DNA of 64,000 nucleotides from the NCBI RefSeq assembly GCF_001039355.2, contig NW_019774047.1:108800-172799 (forward strand), in the 5' to 3' direction. Made by a program: the position numbers and the translations under genes. Below the pieces are notes generated by a model. The model was not told the origin of the DNA. It saw nothing but the letters and a program-made list of their open reading frames with translations, and made no database searches. Shown here in pieces: positions 58,145-64,000 of this stretch; within the stretch, counting starts at the first letter, position 1, and each line of letters starts with the position of its first letter. The DNA is from Lingula anatina (Eukaryota > Brachiopoda > Lingulata > Lingulida > Lingulidae).

Positions 58145-58545
58145 CCATCTAAAGGCACATTCCCAATGAAACTATTCGGCCACAAAGACTGCAATCCCAT
58201 AGATTTAGACTGATCCATCCTGATCGACCTAACTCCCTGGGGGTTCACGATAAATTGCAGTCAGCCAAGCGCGCATGACAGTTAATTACCCCCTTACAGC
58301 TTTTAGTAGGCAGGACAGATGCTTAAGCCGGCTAAGCTGACAGTAATCTAGTGAGACTCCCCACAGGATTAGATTGATCTAAAATCTGTGGAAATGGGGT
58401 CTAAGACTGATCCAACCTCATGGGGACTCTCGCTGAATGTTATCAAATTAAGAGATAAGCACAACTCTTCCTGGCGTTAATTGTGTAGAATACAGAAAAG
58501 CTAGTGATAAGATGAGGGCATTGGAAAAAAGAGGAAGCACGTTAA
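58145..58545. mobile_element. Repeat family E, split copy
   Basis: AAGGCACATTCCCAATGAAA precedes and CATGGGGACTCTCGCTGAAT with CTTCCTGGCG and ACAGAAAAGC follows a family D insertion. The uninterrupted form is at 38648-38815. Confidence 0.8.
58187..58403. mobile_element. MITE family D, copy 4 (nested, inverted interior)
   Basis: GACTGCAATCCCATAGATTT at the left and ATCTGTGGAAATGGGGTC at the right. The interior runs opposite to the copies at 32418 and 56162 (GTTAATTACCCCCTTACAGC). AAGACT flanks both sides. Confidence 0.9.
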
Positions 58546-61503
58546 TCTAAAGCTTAATTCTGCTCCCCCCTCCCCTTCTGTCCCTGATAACTTAATTTGT
58601 TTTTCTCTCCTCACCTATATTTTTGTATAGTATTTCAATTCACTGCCCCATGCACAGCATATATATATATATATATAGGTTATTACCTCCAACATGAAGA
58701 TTATGTTTTCGGTTCTGTAAGTTAGTGAGGTAGTTAGTGTGTCTGTTTGCTGCATTATGCAAAAAGTCATGGAAGGATTCTGATGAAATTTTTAAGATAG
58801 GTCATAAATGGGCCAAGGAAGAAATGATTAGAGATTGGGGGATGATACGGATTACCATAGAAACATGCTCTGAATCGAACTACACAAGCAATAGTAATTG
58901 ATACTTGACCTATTTTAAAGCTACACGTCACAGAGGTTATTTAGCTGTGGCCTGACTTCTTGCACTCTCTGAATGCTTTTCTAGTTATAAAATGCATCAT
59001 AATTGATGTTCAGATAGCTCAAAATTATATATATTCAAAATGCAATAATTACATCTCAATATATACAGTAATATGCCAAACAATTTGACCAAGATGAATT
59101 AATTAATTTCATGGAAATGTCATTAAGCTCGCATTGATTAAAATAAAGCAATGGAAAACTTTGATATTGTCGGATTGTTTGGGGCATCTGCTAAAACTTT
59201 TATCTTACCAGAAGTATTGCATTTTACCCGTAGTGTCACGCAAGATAAGCCGCAATTTTTGCCTAACACGTGTTTTAACCACGTCTTATCCTCCTTTTGA
59301 AATCTTATTTTGCTGTGTACAATATGTGCTAACATTACTTGAGATTCAAACAGACAACAATTCATATTTTGTATCTTTTTATTTCCCTAACCTACAATCA
59401 TTTTCATGATGCACTTCACAAGTGGGACGAGTTTTTCCCTGGAGACAGGTGTTGTAAACAAAGCCCGGTCACTTAAATTTGAAAACGGTAGCTTTTGTGG
59501 ACTTACCAGTTATGCGATCTATAGTACGTACGCCCTATTTGAATTTTAATATGTCAACTGAAATCAACCGAATTGAGGTATTTTTTTTACCAGTCTGATA
59601 TCAATTGTTTTCAACTCGCAATGCTTGCTCGGCATAGACGTTATGTATTTACGAAGAAGATTCAATCGCCTCTATCAAAGAATACCAACTGGTACTCAAA
59701 TGGAATCCAGTGTTATTCTAAATTACTTTTAAGTATTTAATTAAAAAACCATCTCATATTAAAACATATTGAGAAAAGGCAATCTACAGAGCCTACCTGT
59801 GCCAATAGACATATCTTGTTGGCACTTATATGATTTTTCTACATATATACACTCGCTGTGCACAAGCCAAGGTTTATATTGAAAACCCCACTGATACAAC
59901 CTGAACGTAAAATAAGCATTTAATTGCCATAATTTTCACAAAACAGATGCATTTATAATTTGACATGAGAATTGAGCAAACGCAGAAATGAGAGACTGGT
60001 CTTATCTGGTCTGCTCCAGCATACCTAGCACAAACCACATGTTAATGAAGACGGTTCCATTGTGGGGAGGGGGGTCACAGGAATGGAGTTCTTTACGGAT
60101 TACACTAAATAATATCAACGTTTCATGCATCTGGGAAAATAAAAAGTGACTCACAGGTAACGTAAATACTCAGTGGGACTCCTTGTGAAGCTCTACTTTT
60201 CACTGCCATGTAAGTTAATAACTGTATTTTCTTACAAGGAGATAAGGAAGATGTCATTTTTATTGTTGACAAATCAGTTATCCATGTAGGTGAATAGCTA
60301 CACGACAGCACATCGTATTTGGCGCCAAAAAGTCTGGGTGGTTGATCCCGCTGATCTTTCAGTCGATTGTAGTAAATGTAGGATCTAGCGGTATTGACTT
60401 CAAGAACATCTGCATATATATTTCAATCGAACTTGAAAATAAATTGCTTATTCTTCCTAAACTTTATTGCTTGCAAATGCTATATATGGTCTACACTGTA
60501 TATGAAGGTATTTACGACATATCCTACCCATTGCCGATATTTGGTTTCATCCAGACCTTTTTTTCTTAATTCTTCAAAACTGCCCCCCCCCCTCCCCCCC
60601 ATTACGGGTGTGACAAATCAGTCAGCAAGGGCAAGTCTGCTACATTGTCTATAAGCACTATTTTTGTCATCGAGGACAAAGGAAATGACAGGAATGTCTT
60701 ACTTCCAGATAAGATCTTCAGTTAATTGTTTCTTCCCCATTGACGAAAGCTATTGAAAGAACAACAATTGACAAAGGGCCGAGGCATGCAGCACCTATTT
60801 CACTGGCTTGAAAGTTTACCCATTCTTGCCGATGTGGTCAAACAATCAGAACAAGAAAAAAATTCTGTCGCATGATTTTGATTTTGGACTAAATGTTTGA
60901 GCCCAGAAAAATTAATTTTATAATATAATTTTTTTGGTCGGATTGATTGGACCGGTTGAAATGCTTGGCACATTACCGTACTACTTTTTTGCCTTTGGCA
61001 TATATAAATTCTTACTCAATAGCTTCTGTGCTGTTCTTTCTTGAAACTTGACTGATTACAGTCACTCAATTCCCTAAAGCTAGGTAAACGAGTATGTTGC
61101 ATGTTTTTCCATAATCACAAACAAGACCCGGTAAGTAGAAACAGGAAGATATTAAAACTACATTTTGTACAAATTTTCATGATGCATGTCATTATGCAAT
61201 AACAAAGAGGTCTCTTTAAACTGGTAACCCCGTTATCAGAATTTGCATTAGAAAAGTGGGTAGTGGGTTTTATCTGGTACGAAGTGTCCAGATATTTTAT
61301 GTACCAAAACTGAGAACAATAAGAGGCTCAAGGACCTTTATTCTGAGGGCATAATCAACTTTTCAATAATTTTTATGATTTTACTAAATATATCCAAAAG
61401 TTCAATTCTAATGCAGATTTTAAAAATGTATTCTAAAATGCATTTTAGAAAATATTTAAATGTCAAATATGTTTTTTCTCAGAATTACCATTTTTGTATA
61501 ACT

Positions 61504-61505
<2 letters not shown>
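58546..61505. other. Largely unique stretch, no supported gene
   Basis: Few repeats of this window occur between 59100 and 61500. It contains a 49-codon ATG frame at 59151-59300 (starts MENFDIVGLFGASAKTFILP), a minus-strand consensus donor CTG|GTAAGT (59506) and an E2F-like palindrome at 60318. These could belong to a gene edge, but none gives recognisable homology. Confidence 0.35.
60318..60329. promoter_or_regulatory. Palindromic E2F-type site
   Basis: TTTGGCGCCAAA is a perfect 12-bp palindrome and contains the E2F core TTTGGCGC on both strands. It stands in non-repeat sequence. Function is inferred from the motif only. Confidence 0.35.

Positions 61506-61580
<75 letters not shown>
61506..61580. 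repeat. (GT)n(AT)n compound microsatellite
   Basis: About 24 GT units with one CGT interruption pass into about 12 AT units. Confidence 0.98.
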
Positions 61581-62184
61581 CCATCAATATTTTGGTTGCA
61601 ATTAATACAAAACGCGGGGAGCTTCAAAGCATTCATTGCTTTTCTAACTACCATTAACTAGGTTACATTTTGACTGGCCAATTCAGCAAAGAAGCATTAT
61701 AAGCACAAGGTACATTTAAACTTTCAAAGATGATGAATGCAGTTAAGAGTTCACAAATCATTTAACTTCATTATTATTATTATTATTATTTAGAAACGAT
61801 AAGCTTTACATATCTAAAACTTGATGAAAAATAATGAATCATTGTGCATGTGTTCTTGACTACATACATGTAGCTCTTTATTTATGGCCAATGAACTTTC
61901 TATTCATGGAAGACAAACAAAACTCTCAATTACTCAGTTATTCTCCAGGGGGCTGCATTGCTGAAGAAATATACACATTAGCACAGTATCAATTTTGTTG
62001 TGGTGTTAAACTATTTTTTTCATAAATGTATACCACTCAACATAAAAGTGCAAACAAATACCTTCTGGAAACTGATTGCTTGGATTCAGAAAATAGCCAA
62101 TACAAATTTTTCTTACTATTTAAAAAGTCTTAAATAGCAATTTTTTTAATCATGAGTCTTGCGACAAAGTGGAAAAGGACATAC
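61581..62184. other. No feature seen
   Basis: AT-rich; a short (ATT)n run near 61770-61790. Confidence 0.4.
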
Positions 62185-62255
62185 AAATCCTGATGGAAGG
62201 ATCAAAGCCAAGTTCTCCAGAGGTGAACACTCTGATCACAAGGCCATCTGGTCGG
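62185..62255 (-). repeat. tRNA-derived SINE head or tRNA pseudogene
   Basis: On the minus strand TGGCCTTGTGATCAGAGTG (62228-62246) resembles a polymerase III A box. It is followed, after TTCACCTCTGGAGAACTT, by GGCTTTGATCC (62199-62209), close to the B box GGTTCGAATCC. The GTTCACCTCTGGAG segment resembles an anticodon arm of tRNA-derived SINEs. The arms do not fold into a sound tRNA, so it is a pseudogene or SINE promoter region. Body and tail were not delimited. Confidence 0.5.
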
Positions 62256-62469
62256 TAATTACAACCATATATTGATTTTTTTTTAAACTTTCATTTTCAC
62301 TGTAAGTTAGGATGAGATGAAGTGGCTTCCTTATGAGAATATTATAGTAATTATCTAATGGAAAAGAATAGAGATCTGAATAATGAACATATAGGAAGGT
62401 TTTTTAGGGTCAGTTTCACAGAAGATATGAATACTGTCAGTGGTTAGTTTCACTTTTGAGGTCTTATTT

Positions 62470-62705
62470 AGATATTTAGCCATATTTGACCCTTGGACTA
62501 CTTAGCCCACTGTTCTAAATGCGGCCATAGGGCCATTCAGAATGAGAAGATCTGAGTGCTAACTGGTCCATGGTCTAAATATGGCGGATCTACATGAAAG
62601 GAAGACCGCTTAATCCTGTAATGGTCTCTTCCTTGACCGTCATTCCTTGACCGGTCGAATTGAGACGAGATTTAATTACTGCGCCCCTGCAAGGACGACG
62701 CATGG
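62470..62705. mobile_element. Foldback MITE family A, two partial arms
   Basis: 62475-62525 carries a right-arm sequence (CATATTTGACCCTTGGACTA, GTTCTAAATGCGG). 62531-62600 carries a left arm (CCATTCAGAATGAG, GGTCTAAATATGGCGGATC). The expected partner of each arm is missing or very diverged. Confidence 0.55.
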
Positions 62706-64000
62706 GGAGGCGTGAAAGAGGCGGAGAGAGGTTGAATCCAAGTGCAGAGAGGGATAGATAAATGATTCGGGAGTACAAGAAAATTGCTTATTTTACCATG
62801 AAAATCCATTTTGGTGGTTAAATCTCATGAAATGTACCTTTAACTATTCCATTTGATGTGAAAAGGGCCTTTGTCCTTTTTTCCTTCTTCCCTTAAGCGG
62901 CAAGAATGTCATTTTTATGACAGAACCACAAGGAAATTAAGGAAAAGATGCCCGAGTAAGAGGAAATCTCTGTATCCCTCGATTTGATGAGAAAGTGAAA
63001 GAAGATAGAGCCCCAAATTACGCACGATCAGGGCAGTAAATCATTACGTGGAACTGCCTTAGAATGAAAAAGGGGCCCTCCATGACACAATTGGAAGAAA
63101 ACGTTTGAAGCTCTTAATGAAAGTCCTCAAACTTACATCATAATGATAACATTGTAACTTCCCTAATGGCCCATTAAAGGCTAACAGTCAACCATTAGTG
63201 TAAATGGCTTGATGCACTTACTATACTGTAGGCAATCAAGCGTTATTACCAACATACTTTATAGCATGTTACAGTATCTCCATAATTTCTTACCTGGTAA
63301 GGGCAGTTGGGTCTTTTTTATCACAGTGATATGGTATAACAGACCAACTTCTGGACCCTATATTCTGGCGTTTATCAGGGATGAGACCAGTCCTCACTAA
63401 AAAAGTAGGAGAATTGGCAGGGGGTCCAGAGTACATGATTCATAAGAATGACCTAAATGACCCTGAAAAAGTCGGAATTCCGACAAAAATTCGGAAAAGT
63501 CTCATCGGTGGTTTACATGCTTGATGTACTTAAAGGTGCTTGATACCCCTATCAGATTGGTCATAGTTATAACTTACTGTTGGAAGAGAAAAAAGGAAAG
63601 TGAATATGACTTTTATTTTATTAATTAATATTTTTGAGACAGTATTTACTTTTTAGCTGACTTCACAAATTATCCTGAATCAAAGGAGACCAAAACTTTT
63701 GCCCTAAATGTACAGACAATCATCTCATTAAAAAAAATAAATAAATAATTTAAGGAAAAAGAGAAAGAAAAAAGAGAAAAGAAAAAAGAAAAAAAAGAAG
63801 CTGAATTTGTGCTCTTCCACCCTTTGTGATGTCTCCTTTCTGCTGAAATATAAAATTAATTTAAGAGTGACAAAGATAAATGTTTTGGGTGATGCATTTC
63901 ACCATTTTAAGTGGTTCCTCGATTACTTTTCACTCCATATTACAGGGCAATTACAAAATGGCCATATTTCTATATCAATTACATTACAGCTGAGAACACA
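62706..64000. other. No supported gene
   Basis: 63385-63510 has GGGATGAGACC...GTCGGAATTCCGACAAAAAT and AAAGTCTCATC, probably one more small foldback element seen once. 63730-63801 is an A/G-rich low-complexity tract. Confidence 0.4.

Noticed and set aside
59151-59300. 49-codon plus-strand frame starting MENFDIVGLFG
   Set aside because: Complete ATG-to-stop frame but no recognisable domain, no promoter or RNA evidence, and length within chance expectation.
1-64000. CRISPR arrays, operons or bacterial genes
   Set aside because: The spliced DDX1 gene, introns and microsatellites show animal nuclear DNA. No spaced direct-repeat array or prokaryotic gene cluster was seen.

Overview
The window is nuclear DNA from an animal with large introns and very dense repeats. 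It is AT-rich, full of microsatellites and small foldback transposons, and has very little coding sequence. The only conserved host gene I recognise is the RNA helicase gene DDX1, read on the minus strand. Six exons of its C-terminal part lie between 23033 and 625, and the gene runs off the left edge. The protein matches vertebrate DDX1 in length and motifs. The repeat style (PIF/Harbinger-like and TA-flanked MITEs, AGGTCA-rich dispersed repeats, probable unmerged alleles) suggests a highly heterozygous marine invertebrate, perhaps an echinoderm or another invertebrate deuterostome. That placement is inference.

Layout. 1-23 kb: the six DDX1 exons (motifs IV, V and VI of the helicase C domain and part of the tail), separated by introns of up to about 9 kb. 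These introns hold microsatellites, a mosaic of local duplications (3.2-6.3 kb), a Harbinger-type element with a Myb/SANT-like reading frame behind a promoter-like cluster (12.5-13.0 kb), and a 2.8 kb tandem duplication joined by a single N (14.36-19.98 kb) that looks like two alleles placed in series. Each copy of the duplication carries the same 48-bp, phase-compatible candidate cassette exon of DDX1. 20.5-22.05 kb is an AGGTCA-rich dispersed repeat.

23-64 kb: no confident host exon. I could not find the N-terminal half of DDX1 (Walker A, SPRY insert, DEAD motif), so either one intron is very long, the assembly is rearranged, or I missed exons. This part holds at least seven small transposon families, several nested, plus a 668-bp terminal-inverted-repeat element enclosing a broken RecQ-like helicase reading frame (33.86-34.52 kb), an 817-bp tandem array (40.5-42.9 kb), a 55-bp minisatellite (42.9-43.2 kb), a LINE 3' remnant (51.2-51.5 kb) and a tRNA-derived SINE head (62.2 kb).

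Nothing here forms a multi-gene system. The points most worth a second look are the helicase-bearing TIR element, the Harbinger element with its own compact promoter, and the structures that may affect DDX1 splicing (candidate cassette exon, triplicated splice acceptor, duplicated intron segment).
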